Below are positions 8,057 through 17,100 of a stretch of 64,000 bases of DNA, piece by piece. Position 1 is the stretch's first letter, and every line of letters begins with the position of its first letter. Both the position numbers and the translations under genes were made by a program. The notes beneath the pieces are model-generated. The model was not told the origin of the DNA. It saw only the letters and a program-made list of their open reading frames with translations, and did no database searches. Source of the DNA: Streptomyces sp. CB01373 (GTDB lineage Bacteria > Actinomycetota > Actinomycetes > Streptomycetales > Streptomycetaceae); NCBI RefSeq assembly GCF_002803075.1, contig NZ_NNBK01000004.1, positions 186,001-250,000 on the forward strand, written 5' to 3'.

Positions 8057-9178
8057 ATGTCGGCACCCAATAAGTCGTACGACCCTGTCGAGGTCGAGGC
8101 GTTGAAACCGGAAGAGATCGAGCGCATGCGGGACGAGGCGCTCGCCGCCTTCGCCGCCGCGGACTCCCTCGACGCGCTCCACGAGGCAAAGGTCGCCCAC
8201 ACCGGCCCCGCCTCCCCGCTCTCCCTCGCCAACCGCGAGATCGGCGCCCTGCCCCCGCACGCCAAGGCGGACGCCGGCAAGCGGGTGGGCATGGCCCGCG
8301 GCGCGGTGAACAAGGCCCTCGCCGGCCGCCAGAGCGAGCTCGAGGCGGAGCGTGACGCCCGCGTGCTGGTCGAGGAGGACGTCGACGTCACACTGCCGTA
8401 CGCTCGCGTACCGGCCGGCGCCCGCCACCCGCTGACCACGCTCTCGGAGCGCATCGAGGACGTCTTCGTGGCCATGGGCTACGAGGTCGCCGAGGGACCG
8501 CAGGCCGAGGCCGAGTGGTTCAACTTCGACGCCCTGAACATCGGCCCGGACCACCCGGCCCGCGGCGAGCAGGACACCTTCTTCGTGAAGGGCCCCGACG
8601 GCGGCAGCGAGTCCGGTGTCGTCCTGCGCACCCACACCTCGCCCGTGCAGATCCGCTCCCTGCTCGAACGCGAGCTGCCGGTCTACGTGATCTGCCCCGG
8701 CCGCGTCTACCGCACCGACGAGCTGGACGCCACCCACACGCCCGTCTTCCACCAGGTCGAGCTGCTCGCCGTGGACGAGGGCCTGACCATGGCCGACCTC
8801 AAGGGCACCCTGGACCACATGGTGCAGTCCCTGTTCGGCGAGGGCATGAAGACCCGGCTGCGGCCGAACTTCTTCCCCTTCACCGAGCCGTCCGCCGAGA
8901 TGGACATGGTGTGCTACGTCTGCCGCGGCGAGTCGGTGGGCAACCCCGACCGTCCCTGCCGCACCTGCTCCTCCGAGGGCTGGATCGAGCTGGGCGGCTG
9001 CGGCATGGTCAACCCCAAGGTGCTGACCGCCTGCGGCGTCGACCCGGAGAAGTACAGCGGGTTCGCCTTCGGGTTCGGCATCGAGCGGATGGCGATGTTC
9101 CGCCACAACGTCGAGGACATGCGAGACATGGTCGAAGGTGACGTCCGGTTCACCCGGCCGTTCGGGATGGAGATCTGA
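8057..9178 (+). CDS. pheS: Phenylalanyl-tRNA synthetase alpha subunit
   Basis: 373 residues. ATG 8057 follows GGGAAGAG. The N-terminal coiled-coil region (1-90) precedes the class II catalytic domain, with motif 2 around [22 protein letters not shown] and motif 3 in [13 protein letters not shown]. The CYVC...CRTC cysteines typical of bacterial PheS are present. With PheT it forms the alpha2-beta2 enzyme that charges tRNA-Phe. Its TGA overlaps the ATG of pheT by one base, so the subunits are coupled. No T-box or Phe-rich leader peptide was seen in the 158 bases upstream. Confidence 0.98.
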   Translation: MSAPNKSYDPVEVEALKPEEIERMRDEALAAFAAADSLDALHEAKVAHTGPASPLSLANREIGALPPHAKADAGKRVGMARGAVNKALAGRQSELEAERDARVLVEEDVDVTLPYARVPAGARHPLTTLSERIEDVFVAMGYEVAEGPQAEAEWFNFDALNIGPDHPARGEQDTFFVKGPDGGSESGVVLRTHTSPVQIRSLLERELPVYVICPGRVYRTDELDATHTPVFHQVELLAVDEGLTMADLKGTLDHMVQSLFGEGMKTRLRPNFFPFTEPSAEMDMVCYVCRGESVGNPDRPCRTCSSEGWIELGGCGMVNPKVLTACGVDPEKYSGFAFGFGIERMAMFRHNVEDMRDMVEGDVRFTRPFGMEI

Positions 9179-11691
9179 TGCGGATCCCGCTTTCTTGGCT
9201 GCGGGAGTACGTCGACCTGCCGGCGACGGAGACCGGGCGCGACGTCCAGGCCAAGCTCATTTCGGCCGGCCTGGAGGTCGAGACAGTCGAACAGCTCGGC
9301 GCCGACCTCAAGGGGCCGCTCGTCGTCGGCCAGGTGCTGACCATCGAGGAGCTGGAGGGCTTCAAGAAGCCGATCCGCTTCTGCACCGTCGACGTCGGGC
9401 AGGCCAACGGGACCGGCGAGCCGCAGGAGATCGTCTGCGGCGCCCGCAACTTCGCCGTCGGCGACAAGGTCGTCGTGGTGCTGCCCGGCGCCACGCTGCC
9501 CGGCGGCTTCTCCATCGCCGCCCGCAAGACCTACGGCAAGACCTCGCACGGCATGATCTGCTCCAGCGACGAGCTGGGCATGGGCGACGACGGCACCAAG
9601 GGCATCATCGTGCTGCCGCCGGAGACCGAGGTCGGCAAGGACGCCATCGAGCTGCTCGAGCTGGTCGACGAGGTCCTCGACATCGCCGTCACCGCCAACC
9701 GCGGCGACTGCCTGTCCCTGCGCGGTGTCGCCCGCGAGACCGCCATCGCCTACGGCCTGCCGCTGCGCGATCCCGCCCTGCTCGACGTACCGGCGCCGAA
9801 CGCGTTCGGCTACGCCGTGCGGATCGACGAGCCGCACGGCTGCGACCGCTTCACCGCGCGCACCGTCTCCGGTCTCGACCCCGAGGCGCGCTCCCCGATC
9901 TGGCTCCAGCGCCGCCTCCAGAAGGCCGGGATGCGCCCCATCTCGCTCGCCGTCGACATCACCAACTACGTGATGCTGGAACTCGGCCAGCCGCTGCACG
10001 CCTACGACCGCAAGCTGGTCCAGGGCACGATCGGCGTGCGCCGGGCCGAGGAGGGCGAGAAGTTCACGACCCTCGACGGCGCCAAGCGCACGCTGCACGC
10101 CGAGGACCTGGTCATCACCGACGAGCGCGGCCCCATCGGCCTCGCCGGTGTGATGGGCGGCGCCAACACCGAGATCGCGGATCACGCGGACACCGAGAAC
10201 GCGACCACCGAGGTCGTCATCGAGGCCGCGCACTTCGACCAGGTCTCCGTCGCGCGCACCGCCCGCCGCCACAAGCTGTCCTCGGAGGCCTCCCGCCGCT
10301 TCGAGCGGGGCGTCGACCCGCAGGCCGCCTCCGCCGCGGCCCAGCGCACGGTGGACCTGCTGGTCCTGCTCGCGGGCGGCACCGCCGACGCCGGTGTCAC
10401 CGAGGTCGCCGCGCCCGCGGCTCCGCGCACGATCACCGTGCCGGCCGACCACCCCGACAAGGTCGCCGGAGTCGTCTACGGCCGCGAGGCCGTCGTCCGC
10501 CGGCTCCAGCAGATCGGCTGCCAGGTGGAGGGCCAGGACGAGCTATCCGTCACCGTCCCGTCCTGGCGGCCCGACCTGACGGACCCCAACGACCTGGCCG
10601 AAGAGGTCATCCGCCTGGAGGGCTACGAGAACCTGCCCTCCACGCTGCCCCGGCTCCCCTCGGCCCGCGGCCTCACCCACCGCCAGCGGGTGCACCGCCG
10701 GGTCGGCCGCGCGCTGGCCGGCGCGGGCTACGTCGAGGCGCCGACCTACCCGTTCGTCGGCGAGCAGGTCTTCGACCAGCTCGGCCTGGAGCCCGGCGAC
10801 CCCGCTCGCCGCGTGGTCCGGCTGGTCAACCCGCTCAACGACGAGGAGCCCGCGCTGCGCACCACGCTGCTGCCGGGCCTGCTCGTCGCGCTGCGCCGCA
10901 ACGACGGCCGCGGCAGCCACGACCTCGCCCTCTTCGAGACCGGCCTGGTCTTCCACCCGCGCGCGGAGCAGCGGGTCGCCGCCCAGCCGCCCGTCGACCG
11001 TCGTCCCACGGACGAGGAGATCGCCGAGCTGAACGCGGCGCTGCCCGAACAGCCGCGCCATGTGGCCGTGGTCCTCGCGGGCGCCCGTGAGCAGACCGGC
11101 TGGTGGGGCAGGGGCCGCCCGGCCGACTGGGCCGACGCGGTCGAGGCCGCGCGGACCGTGGCCCGTGAGACTGGTGCCGAACTCGTCGTCCGCAAGGGCC
11201 AGTACGGCCCGTGGCACCCGGGCCGCTGCGCCGAGCTCGCGGTCGTCGTGGACGGCACCGAGCGGGTCGTGGGCCACGCGGGCGAACTGCACCCGCGCGT
11301 GGTCAAGGCGCTCGGCCTGCCCGAGCGCGCCTGCGCGATGGAGCTGAACCTGGACGTGCTGGAGCAGGCCGGCGACGACACCCCGCGGGCGCCGGGCATC
11401 TCCACGTTCCCGGTCGCCACGCAGGACGTCGCCCTCGTCGTCGACAGGCCGGTCCCGGCCGCCGACGTCGAGGCCGCGCTGCGCGAGGGTGCCGGTGAAC
11501 TCCTCGAGTCCATCCGGCTGTTCGACCTCTACGAGAACGCCGAGCAGCTCGGTGAGGGCCGCAAGTCCCTCGCCTACGCGCTGCGCTTCCGCGCGCCGGA
11601 CCGCACGCTGACCGTGGACGAGGCGTCCGCGGCCCGCGACGCGGCGGTGGCGCTGGCCGCTGAGCGCACGGGGGCGGAGCTGCGAAGCTAG
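9178..11691 (+). CDS. pheT: Phenylalanyl-tRNA synthetase beta subunit
   Basis: 837 residues, the normal length. Domains in order are an EMAP/tRNA-binding OB fold (about 40-150), B3/B4 editing ([17 protein letters not shown], the editing-site region), the B5 domain, a catalytic-like core, and the C-terminal FDX-ACB domain (about 745-837, [15 protein letters not shown]) that grips the tRNA anticodon. It starts in the TGATG overlap with pheS. There is no strong hairpin immediately downstream. Confidence 0.98.
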   Translation: MRIPLSWLREYVDLPATETGRDVQAKLISAGLEVETVEQLGADLKGPLVVGQVLTIEELEGFKKPIRFCTVDVGQANGTGEPQEIVCGARNFAVGDKVVVVLPGATLPGGFSIAARKTYGKTSHGMICSSDELGMGDDGTKGIIVLPPETEVGKDAIELLELVDEVLDIAVTANRGDCLSLRGVARETAIAYGLPLRDPALLDVPAPNAFGYAVRIDEPHGCDRFTARTVSGLDPEARSPIWLQRRLQKAGMRPISLAVDITNYVMLELGQPLHAYDRKLVQGTIGVRRAEEGEKFTTLDGAKRTLHAEDLVITDERGPIGLAGVMGGANTEIADHADTENATTEVVIEAAHFDQVSVARTARRHKLSSEASRRFERGVDPQAASAAAQRTVDLLVLLAGGTADAGVTEVAAPAAPRTITVPADHPDKVAGVVYGREAVVRRLQQIGCQVEGQDELSVTVPSWRPDLTDPNDLAEEVIRLEGYENLPSTLPRLPSARGLTHRQRVHRRVGRALAGAGYVEAPTYPFVGEQVFDQLGLEPGDPARRVVRLVNPLNDEEPALRTTLLPGLLVALRRNDGRGSHDLALFETGLVFHPRAEQRVAAQPPVDRRPTDEEIAELNAALPEQPRHVAVVLAGAREQTGWWGRGRPADWADAVEAARTVARETGAELVVRKGQYGPWHPGRCAELAVVVDGTERVVGHAGELHPRVVKALGLPERACAMELNLDVLEQAGDDTPRAPGISTFPVATQDVALVVDRPVPAADVEAALREGAGELLESIRLFDLYENAEQLGEGRKSLAYALRFRAPDRTLTVDEASAARDAAVALAAERTGAELRS

Positions 11692-11755
11692 CCGCTCACG
11701 CGTTTCAAGCGCGGGGGACTGTGAGTCCGTTGCCGGCCGCGGGTGGTCGGTGGCC

Positions 11756-11780
11756 GGTCGCGCAGTTCCCCGCGCCCCTT
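11756..11780. repeat. Dispersed intergenic GC-rich motif (GCGCAGTTCCCCGCGCCCC type)
   Basis: The string GCGCAGTTCCCCGCGCCCC recurs in many Streptomyces intergenic regions, as I recall from other genomes. Only one clear copy is visible here, so the dispersed-repeat call rests on memory. Confidence 0.5.
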
Positions 11781-11964
11781 TGTGCGTCGGCCTCAGTCGG
11801 CAGGCCGGCCTTGCGCCGCTCGTGGTGATGCGGCGCCGTGCCGGGCCGCCGTGCTGTTCGAGGGGGAGCCGGCGGCCCGGACGGCCTCTTGGAGGAGGCG
11901 GTTCAGTCAACCGGCCGGGGACTTGGCGCGACAGCGCGCGTACGGCCCGGATGCGCGTGCTCCG

Positions 11965-11998
11965 TTCACACCCCGTGTGAAGGCGAACGCACTACGCT
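11965..11998 (+). promoter_or_regulatory. Inverted repeat and -10 element upstream of the NsdA-like gene
   Basis: TTCACAC-CCC-GTGTGAA (11965-11981) is a perfect 7-bp inverted repeat. It ends 11 bases before a TACGCT -10-like hexamer at 11993-11998, so it overlaps the expected -35 region. That is a good position for an operator. The start codon at 12027 and a CGGGGGG ribosome site follow. Confidence 0.5.
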
Positions 11999-12026
11999 GT
12001 CGCCACCGAGCCACCGGGGGGCACCC

Positions 12027-13367
12027 ATGCAGCCCAACACACTGCTCGACGCGATCCTGGACGAGGCCGGGATCTCGCACGCGGGCCTGGCAGCGCACGT
12101 CAACCAGGAGGGGCGCGCCCGCGGACTCGCCCTCCGGTACGAACACACCGCCGTGGCCCGGTGGTTGAAGGGCCAGCGGCCGCGCGGCCAGGTGCCCGAC
12201 CTGATCTGCGAAGTGCTGGCGAGCCGGCTGCGACGGCCGGTCACGCTGGACGACATCGGCCTCGGCGTGCCCGGCGAGCCCTCCGCGCCGCACGCCACCT
12301 CGCTGTCCGGGTTCGTCGAGCGCGCCACCGCCCTGTGGCGCTCCGACGAGCAGCAGCGCCCGCACCTCCTCGGAGCCCCCGCCGTGACCGGCACGCCCGC
12401 CGTCATGCCGGTGTGGGAGTGGGAGAACCCGCCCGAGGACGTCGACGTCTCCCGCGGTGGCCGGCACCGGGTCACCCTCTCCGACATCGAGATGCTGCGC
12501 GCCGCCCGCGCGCACTACGAGCAGATGTACCGCAAGACCGGCGGCGTCGCGACCCGCGGCCGTGTCGTGGGCTTCCTCAACGCCGAGGCCGCCCCGCTGC
12601 TGCGCGGCAGCTACACCGACGCCACCGGCCGCCAACTGCACCGCGCCACCGGGGCGTTGGTGGCGATCGTGGGCATCTGCGCCTACGACTCCGACGCGCA
12701 CGGTCTGGCCCAGCGCTACTTCCACCAGGCGCTCCGGCTCGCCAAGGCCAGCGGGGACCGCGGACTTGGTGCGTATGTGATCGCGCTGCTGGTCAACCAG
12801 TCACTGTTCATGCGGGAGTTCCGTCAGGCCGTCGCCTTCGCCGAGGCCGCGTTGCGCACCGCCGGCCAGCACATCACCCCCGCGCTCGCCTCCGACCTGT
12901 ACGCGATGCAGGCCAAGGCCTATGCCCACCTCGGCGACGGCACGAGCGCCCTGGCCTGCATCCGGCGCGCGGAGTCCGCCGCCGAGCGCATCAGACGCGG
13001 ACACGAACCCGACGAGACGGGCTACGTCCAGCCCGGCCTGGTCAACGTACAGGTGGCGGAGGCCCTGCTCAGTCTCGGCGACCTGGCCGCCGCCGAGGAG
13101 CACGCCGCGGCCGCCGTGGACAACCCCGCGCACGACCGTGGCCGGGTGCACCGGCTGGCCATGCTGAGCACGGTCGAACTGCGCCGGGGCAACGCCGACA
13201 AGGCGGTGGACACCGCGGTGCGGATGGCCGAGCAGGCCCGCGGAATGGAGTCGCAGCGGCTGCGGGACAGACTGCGCGCGGTGCGCGAGCACCTGGTGCG
13301 CAGCGGCTGCGCCGGCACGGCGGAGGCGGCCGAACTGATCGACGGGGCCCTGCGCGTACCGCTGTGA
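12027..13367 (+). CDS. NsdA-like cytoplasmic regulator (XRE-like N-terminus plus TPR-like repeats)
   Basis: 446 residues. The N-terminal 75 residues resemble the degenerate helix-turn-helix of the NsdA family (LLDAILDEAGISHAGLAAHVN, then ARWLKGQRPRG). The rest is alpha-helical with repeating 34-residue-like units (about 210-430, for example QRYFHQALRLAKASGD and EFRQAVAFAEAALRTA), consistent with TPR repeats. NsdA is a Streptomyces negative regulator of sporulation and antibiotic production. Whether this paralogue acts similarly is inference. It stands alone in its transcript, apart from possible read-through to the Nudix gene 95 bases on. Confidence 0.8.
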   Translation: MQPNTLLDAILDEAGISHAGLAAHVNQEGRARGLALRYEHTAVARWLKGQRPRGQVPDLICEVLASRLRRPVTLDDIGLGVPGEPSAPHATSLSGFVERATALWRSDEQQRPHLLGAPAVTGTPAVMPVWEWENPPEDVDVSRGGRHRVTLSDIEMLRAARAHYEQMYRKTGGVATRGRVVGFLNAEAAPLLRGSYTDATGRQLHRATGALVAIVGICAYDSDAHGLAQRYFHQALRLAKASGDRGLGAYVIALLVNQSLFMREFRQAVAFAEAALRTAGQHITPALASDLYAMQAKAYAHLGDGTSALACIRRAESAAERIRRGHEPDETGYVQPGLVNVQVAEALLSLGDLAAAEEHAAAAVDNPAHDRGRVHRLAMLSTVELRRGNADKAVDTAVRMAEQARGMESQRLRDRLRAVREHLVRSGCAGTAEAAELIDGALRVPL

Positions 13368-13462
13368 CCGCGGCGCGGTGCTCCCGGAGGCTCTTCGTGC
13401 GCCTGCTGCCGGCGTGCTCCGGCTGCGATATTGCCACTGACCCGACGGAAGGTGGCAGAACC

Positions 13463-14008
13463 GTGCAATGGACGAAACAGAACGAACAAACTGTGTACGC
13501 AAATCGCTGGTTCACCGTCAACCTCGCGGATGTCGAGCTCCCTGACGGCCGGCATCTCGACCACTTCCTGATACGGCTGCGGCCCGTCGCCGTGGCCACG
13601 GTGGTGAACGAGGCGGCCGAGGTCCTCCTCCTGTGGCGCCACCGCTTCATCACCGACAGCTGGGGCTGGGAGCTCGCGGCGGGTGTCGTGGAGGACGGCG
13701 AGGACATCGCGGCCGCCGCGGCCAGGGAACTGGAGGAGGAGACCGGCTGGCGGCCGGGACCTCTGCACCACCTCATGAGCGTGGAGCCGTCCAACGGACT
13801 CACCGATGCCCGGCACCACATCTACTGGTCGGACGAGGGTGAGTACGTCGGACACCCCGTGGACGACTTCGAGTCGGATCGCCGGGAGTGGGTCCCCCTC
13901 AAGCTCGTACCCGACCTGGTCGCCCGCGGCGAGGTCCCGGCCGCCAACATGGCGGCCGCGCTACTGCTCCTGCACCACCTCAGGCCGGGCCAGGACACCC
14001 GGCCCTGA
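13463..14008 (+). CDS. Nudix hydrolase
   Basis: 181 residues from GTG 13463, preceded by GGAAGGTGG. The Nudix box is complete: GVVEDGE, seven residues, then REL-EEE-TGW (about residues 74-96). The early WFTVNLADVELPDG and the middle LLLWRHRFI pattern resemble ADP-ribose pyrophosphatases, which clear nucleoside-diphosphate sugars. The exact substrate cannot be told. The first TTG/GTG options upstream (for example 13397) would add a Cys-rich stretch without a ribosome site. Confidence 0.88.
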   Translation: MQWTKQNEQTVYANRWFTVNLADVELPDGRHLDHFLIRLRPVAVATVVNEAAEVLLLWRHRFITDSWGWELAAGVVEDGEDIAAAAARELEEETGWRPGPLHHLMSVEPSNGLTDARHHIYWSDEGEYVGHPVDDFESDRREWVPLKLVPDLVARGEVPAANMAAALLLLHHLRPGQDTRP

Positions 14009-14026
14009 CCGCCGGTGGTCGCGGCA

Positions 14027-14284
14027 CTAGCGTCCGAGGGACTGCCAGACCGCCACGACGAGGGAACCGAGAGCGGTGAGGGCGGCGACCGCGGGCAGCG
14101 GCCAGCGCGAGTGTTCCAGTGCGACGAGCCGTGTGCTCACCTCGTCCAGCTCCTTGGCGGTCTCCTCGGTGCGGTGGCTGAGCAGCGCCAGTCCGCCTTC
14201 GACGCGGGCGTAGGCCACGTCCAGCCGCCGTCGTAACTCTGCGAGTTCTCCGGGAACGGCGGGATGCTCGGGATCAGTGGTCAC
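14027..14284 (-). CDS. Small coiled-coil membrane protein
   Basis: 85 residues from GTG 14284, with AAAGGAG seven bases upstream. Residues 12-58 form a heptad-rich helix (ELRRRLDVAYARVEGGLALLSHRTEETAKELDEV split over several heptads). A single C-terminal transmembrane helix (about 61-82) follows. This is a tail-anchored topology with the coiled coil in the cytoplasm. Phage holin-like and hemolysin-XhlA proteins look broadly similar, but no phage genes are nearby. Function unknown. Confidence 0.7.
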   Translation of the reverse strand: MTTDPEHPAVPGELAELRRRLDVAYARVEGGLALLSHRTEETAKELDEVSTRLVALEHSRWPLPAVAALTALGSLVVAVWQSLGR

Positions 14285-14413
14285 AGGTCCGCTCCTTTCC
14301 GTAGTCGTCTCACATCCCTTGCATGCGCATCAGGAGTCAACTCCCCTGGTGGTCCCGTGGGGAGCGTGTGTGAGCGGCATATGCGGGCCCGGAGTGCACA
14401 CGGCGTGTGAATG

Positions 14414-14450
14414 CCGCGGGCCCGGCACCGTCTCGGTGCCGGGCCCGCGG
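14414..14450 (-). terminator. Perfect 16-bp hairpin terminator after the hydroxyacyl-CoA dehydrogenase gene
   Basis: CCGCGGGCCCGGCACC and its exact complement are separated by a 5-base loop. It sits 17 bases beyond the stop of the minus-strand gene at 14467, so it most likely ends that transcript. Confidence 0.85.
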
Positions 14451-14466
14451 CCGTCGCTCTGCGTGG

Positions 14467-15339
14467 TCAGCCGTAGGCGTAGAAGCCCGAGCCGGACTTC
14501 CGGCCCAGCCGGCCGGCGTCCACCATGCGCTGGAGCAGCGGGGGAGCGGCGTACAGCGGCTCCTTGTACTCCTCGTACATCGAGTGGGCGACCGAGGCCA
14601 CCGTGTCCAGGCCGATCAGGTCCGACAGCCTCAGCGGGCCCATCGGGTGGGCACAGCCCATCTCCATGCCGTTGTCGATGTCCTCGCGGCTGGCGATGCC
14701 CGACTCGAACATCCGGATCGCCGAGAGCAGGTACGGGATCAGCAGCGCGTTCACCACGAAGCCCGAGCGGTCCTGGGCGCGGATCGCGTGCTTGCCGAGC
14801 ACCTTCTCGGTGAACAGCTGCGCCCGGCTCAGCGTGCCCTCGGAGGTGGTGAGCGCCGGGATCAGCTCGACGAGCTGCTGCACCGGGGCGGGGTTGAAGA
14901 AGTGGATGCCGATCACCTGGTCGGGCCGCGCGGTGGCGACGGCCAGCCTCACCAGAGGGATGGAGGAGGTGTTGGAGGCCAGGATCGCGTCCGGCCGGGT
15001 CACCACCTGGTCCAGGACCTGGAAGATCTCGGTCTTGACCTGCTCGTTCTCCACCACGGCCTCGATCACCAGATCGCGGTCGGAGAACTCTCCGAGGTCG
15101 GTGGTGAAGCTCAGCCGGGCCTGCGTGGCGTCCCGCTCCGCCTCGCTGATCTTGCCGCGCTCGGCCGCCTTGGCCAGGGAGTTGAACAGCCGGGTACGGC
15201 CGATCTCCAGGGCCTCGCCGGTGGTCTCGGCGACCTTCACCTCCAGGCCGGCCCGGGCGCACACCTCGGCGATGCCCGCACCCATCTGGCCGCAGCCCAC
15301 CACTCCGACGCGTGCAATGTCTCCCGAAATGCCGGTCAC
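14467..15339 (-). CDS. 3-hydroxybutyryl/3-hydroxyacyl-CoA dehydrogenase
   Basis: 290 residues from GTG 15339, with AAAGGGA upstream. The N-terminal Rossmann fold has GVVGCGQMGAGIAEVCARAG. The catalytic region shows SNTSSIPLVRLA and IGIHFFNPAPVQQLVELI, the HFFNP motif of the family. The C-terminal helical domain (RSGFVVNALLIPYLLSAIRM, then GPLRLSDLIGLD) is complete. The enzyme oxidises (S)-3-hydroxyacyl-CoA with NAD(P), as in butyrate/PHB metabolism or phenylacetate degradation (PaaH type). No beta-oxidation partner is adjacent, so the pathway is undetermined. Confidence 0.93.
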   Translation of the reverse strand: MTGISGDIARVGVVGCGQMGAGIAEVCARAGLEVKVAETTGEALEIGRTRLFNSLAKAAERGKISEAERDATQARLSFTTDLGEFSDRDLVIEAVVENEQVKTEIFQVLDQVVTRPDAILASNTSSIPLVRLAVATARPDQVIGIHFFNPAPVQQLVELIPALTTSEGTLSRAQLFTEKVLGKHAIRAQDRSGFVVNALLIPYLLSAIRMFESGIASREDIDNGMEMGCAHPMGPLRLSDLIGLDTVASVAHSMYEEYKEPLYAAPPLLQRMVDAGRLGRKSGSGFYAYG

Positions 15340-15510
15340 ATCGTCCCTTTCGCAGTTCCTACGGCTGTGGCAGGCGGCCCGTTGTGCGGTGCCTGCTCCG
15401 ATCGTGCACGTTACCCCCGTGGTGGCCGTGATCGGTCGTCCGGGTCGTGCATGCTGACCCGGAGAACGATCCGTGACCACGCGGATCCACGGCGTACGGG
15501 GAGTGCCCGG

Positions 15511-16755
15511 ATGGCCCGAGTGACACGGCGGTCGTTCACCGTGGCGGCGCTGTCGACCCTGGCGGTGACCGGTGACGCGGCCACCGCGACGGTCGGCACC
15601 GGCACCGACGGGCAGGGCCGTGCCACGGTCACCGGGATGCGCGGCATGTGGCTGGCGACCGTGCGCAACCGCGACTGGCCCTCACGCCCCGGGCTGAGCG
15701 TGGCCCGCCAGCGCGGCGAGCTGACCGCGCTGCTCGACGTGGCCGTGCGGCGCCGGCTCAACACGGTGATCCTCCAGGTGCGCCCGGCGGCCGACGCGCT
15801 GTGGCCCTCGCCCCACGAGCCGTGGTCCCAGTACCTCACCGGCACACAGGGCAGGGACCCCGGCTGGGATCCGCTGGGCACGGCGGTGGCGGAGGCGCAC
15901 GCCCGGGGGCTGCGGCTGCACGCCTGGTTCAACCCCTACCGGGTCGCCCTGCACGACGACCTGTCCCTGCTGGCCGCCGCGCATCCGGCCCGCAGGAATC
16001 CCGGCTGGGTGGTCCGCTACGGCGGGGGCCTCTACTACAACCCCGGGCTGCCCGAGGTCCGGGCCTTCGTGCTGCGGGCGATGCTCGACGCGGTGTCCAG
16101 TTACCCGGTGGACGGCGTCCACTTCGACGACTACTTCTACCCCTATCCGGTGGCGGGCCGGACCTTCGACGACGACGACGCCTTCCAGCGGTACGGCGGC
16201 TCCTTCGCGAGCCGGGCCGACTGGCGGCGCGACAACATCGACCGGCTGGTCCGCGAGGCTGCCGAGGGCGTCGCCGCGGCCCGCCCCGGCACACCGTTCG
16301 GGATCAGCCCGTTCGGGGTGTGGCGCAACGCCTCCGCCGACCCGCGCGGCTCGGACACCCGGGCCGGCGTGCAGGCGTACGACGACCTGTACGCGGACAC
16401 GCGCAAGTGGGTCACCGAGGGCTGGATCGACTACGTGGTGCCCCAGCTGTACTGGAACATCGGCTTCACCACCGCGGACTACGCCGTCCTGCTGCCCTGG
16501 TGGGCCGAGGCGGCGCGGGGCAGCCGTACGCAGCTGTACGTGGGCGAGGCACTCGACAGGGCCGGCGATCCCACGCAGGACGCCGCCTGGCAGGACCCGG
16601 ACGAACTGTCCCGCCATCTCAGCCTCGCGGCCGGGCACCCGGAAGTGCGCGGGCACGTCTTCTTCGCCGCGAAGGAGGTCGCGGCCGACCCGTCCGGAGC
16701 GATGGCGCGGGTCGTCGCCGACCACTACCGCAGGCCGGCGCGACCCCCGCGCTGA
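15511..16755 (+). CDS. Tat-exported glycosyl-hydrolase-like protein (DUF187/GH10-like family)
   Basis: 414 residues. ATG 15511 follows GGGGAG. The N-terminus RVTRRSFTVAALSTLAV is a twin-arginine signal with a short hydrophobic run. After it, MRGMWLATVRNRDWPS and LQVRPAADALWPS, the long VHFDDYFYPYP motif and the FGISPFGVWR block are hallmarks of the family annotated as glycosyl hydrolase-like 10 (FenI/YngK type). The family is a TIM barrel with acidic residues at the active site (DGVHFDDY). Substrate unknown; cell-wall or polysaccharide processing is likely from export. Monocistronic. Confidence 0.88.
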   Translation: MARVTRRSFTVAALSTLAVTGDAATATVGTGTDGQGRATVTGMRGMWLATVRNRDWPSRPGLSVARQRGELTALLDVAVRRRLNTVILQVRPAADALWPSPHEPWSQYLTGTQGRDPGWDPLGTAVAEAHARGLRLHAWFNPYRVALHDDLSLLAAAHPARRNPGWVVRYGGGLYYNPGLPEVRAFVLRAMLDAVSSYPVDGVHFDDYFYPYPVAGRTFDDDDAFQRYGGSFASRADWRRDNIDRLVREAAEGVAAARPGTPFGISPFGVWRNASADPRGSDTRAGVQAYDDLYADTRKWVTEGWIDYVVPQLYWNIGFTTADYAVLLPWWAEAARGSRTQLYVGEALDRAGDPTQDAAWQDPDELSRHLSLAAGHPEVRGHVFFAAKEVAADPSGAMARVVADHYRRPARPPR

Positions 16756-16756
16756 C

Positions 16757-16957
16757 TCAGTGGTGTTCGTAGTCCTTCCTGTGGCGGACCTGGCAGTCGG
16801 GGCCGGGTGACATCACGGCCTCGTGCCCGTCCGGGAAGCGGACGCGGTACGGCGGGTTGCCCTCCGTGCCCATGACCTCGACGATTTCGCTGATCTGGTC
16901 GTGCTGGCCGACCACCCTGCCGTGCTGGACGAGCTGGTCGCCCACGGTTGCGCGCAT
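16757..16957 (-). CDS. DUF1918 domain protein
   Basis: 66 residues from ATG 16957, with GAGGAG upstream. The single DUF1918 domain has the pattern VGDQLVQHG, then GEIVEV-like and PPYRVRFPDGHEAVMSPGPD, an SH3-like beta fold common in actinobacteria. Function unknown. It converges with the Tat-exported protein one base past that gene's stop. A tandem 20-bp repeat lies about 35 bases upstream of its start. Confidence 0.85.
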   Translation of the reverse strand: MRATVGDQLVQHGRVVGQHDQISEIVEVMGTEGNPPYRVRFPDGHEAVMSPGPDCQVRHRKDYEHH

Positions 16958-16990
16958 CTGCGGGGCCTCCTCACCATGTGCGGGAGCGGC

Positions 16991-17029
16991 GGTCCTCGAC
17001 TTCCGAGTCCGGTCCTCGACTTCCGAGTC
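16991..17029. repeat. Two tandem copies of a 20-bp repeat upstream of the DUF1918 gene
   Basis: GGTCCTCGACTTCCGAGTC occurs twice, at 16991-17009 and 17011-17029, with a one-base spacer. A TAGACT -10-like element on the minus strand (17031-17026) overlaps the distal copy, so the repeats would lie mostly in the 5' leader of the DUF1918 transcript. Confidence 0.8.
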
Positions 17030-17100
17030 TACGGTGCGGAGCGCGGCCGGAACCGGTGAGCGCCGGGCCGGTGTGCGGTCGGCACCGGATGAGCGCCGGT

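Larger units (their letters stand above)
11692..12026. other. Intergenic region between pheT and the NsdA-like regulator
   Basis: 335 bases with no credible gene. It contains the dispersed Streptomyces-type motif at 11756-11780 and an inverted repeat plus promoter-like element at 11965-11998. Open frames across it on both strands lack ribosome sites and family features. Confidence 0.6.

Noticed and set aside
14027-14284. Phage holin-like gene
   Set aside because: One coiled coil and one membrane helix are too generic, and no lysis or phage structural genes are nearby.
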